Shown here one piece after another: positions 63,511 through 64,000 of a DNA stretch of 64,000 nt (its first letter is position 1; each line of letters opens with the position of its first letter). The notes under the pieces are model-generated. The model made no database searches. It worked only from the letters and a program-made list of their open reading frames with translations, and was not told where the DNA came from. Source of the DNA: Acanthornis magna. Lineage: Eukaryota; Chordata; Aves; Passeriformes; Acanthizidae. The translations under genes and the position numbers were made by a program. The stretch is taken from assembly GCA_036785705.1 (NCBI GenBank), contig JAWUZG010000052.1:2170001-2234000 (forward strand), written 5' to 3'.

Positions 63511-64000
63511 TATAGTTTATTTATGACTCTTCTTTTTCAGAATCCACTATTATATTTCCTGTGCTGGGGGGTTGCTGAGTGGTTGCAGTCTGCACAGGAA
63601 GGACTTCCTGCAGTCTGAAGTGCTGAGGTCACTGGTGCTTGTAGTGACTTAATAAATAATGCTCTTCTTTGTGCTTAACCTCCACCCCAAATAGCTGAAC
63701 ATAAATGAAATTTATGCTCGCTGTTTGTTCAACTCTTCAACAGTTAGTGGAAGGAAATAGCAGATCTCTGCAGGAAGATGCTTAAGCAGTGCTTTCCATC
63801 CTGTGCTAATATACGTAACCCGTAAATTGCAAGTAGAGATAAAATAACCTCTTGATGATGGACTTTTCAACAAGGCAATGAGGATTACAGAACACAATAG
63901 TTAATTTCTGGTGAGTTAATGGAATGAACATATAAACCAGGATAAGTAAAAGCAAATGATGTTGAAAGAAGCTCGGTGTTGAAAAAATAAAGGAATTAAA
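63511..64000. other. unique DNA, no gene seen
   Basis: No gene, repeat or RNA element was recognised. Confidence 0.5.

Overview
The window looks like AT-rich nuclear DNA from a bird. The evidence is about ten truncated CR1 LINE copies, several ending in the avian CR1 3' octamer (ATTCTATG repeats) or its reverse complement, plus three solo ERV LTRs of avian type. A neoavian or passerine host is plausible, but this is inferred from memory of repeat families and not proven. I see no intact protein-coding gene, no RNA gene and no CpG-island promoter. The stretch is best read as a gene desert or the inside of a very long intron.

Region by region: 1-1.5 kb holds the only coding-like material: an exon-like ORF with splice-like edges (629-794) and a broken reading frame (987-1504) that I cannot assign to a family. 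1.5-11 kb is mostly unique AT-rich sequence with small tandem repeats, a (ATATGT)12 array at 8941-9012, a stem-loop near a TATA-like box at 8.3-8.5 kb, and a G-quadruplex-capable purine tract at 9.92 kb. At 11.3-12.0 kb a minus-strand CR1 is split by a 487-bp insertion of unknown type. 12-25 kb is nearly repeat-free apart from short tandem blocks. 25-32 kb carries three CR1 3' ends, a (CTTTTT)13 array and an internal CR1 ORF2 fragment without a 3' end.

33.3-36.1 kb is the most structured part. A minus-strand solo LTR of 561 bp is flanked by a perfect 6-bp target duplication. About 1.2 kb away an older plus-strand solo LTR is split by a plus-strand 472-bp solo LTR of the same family as the minus-strand copy, with a 6-bp duplication differing at one base. 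36-64 kb is again mainly unique, with CR1 copies at 46.6, 50.6, 51.8-52.1, 59.7-60.2 and 63.4 kb, a (GGAA)n array at 44.45 kb, an A/C-only tract at 52.6 kb and a 449-bp pure pyrimidine compound microsatellite at 61.4-61.9 kb.

There are no cooperating genes to describe. The history visible here is one of retrotransposon insertion, nesting, LTR-LTR deletion and microsatellite growth. I found no convincing undescribed biological system. The best leads are the nested LTR group, the unidentified insertion inside the CR1, and the unassigned broken reading frame near the left edge. Family assignments for CR1 and the LTRs rest on recognition by eye, not on a database search.
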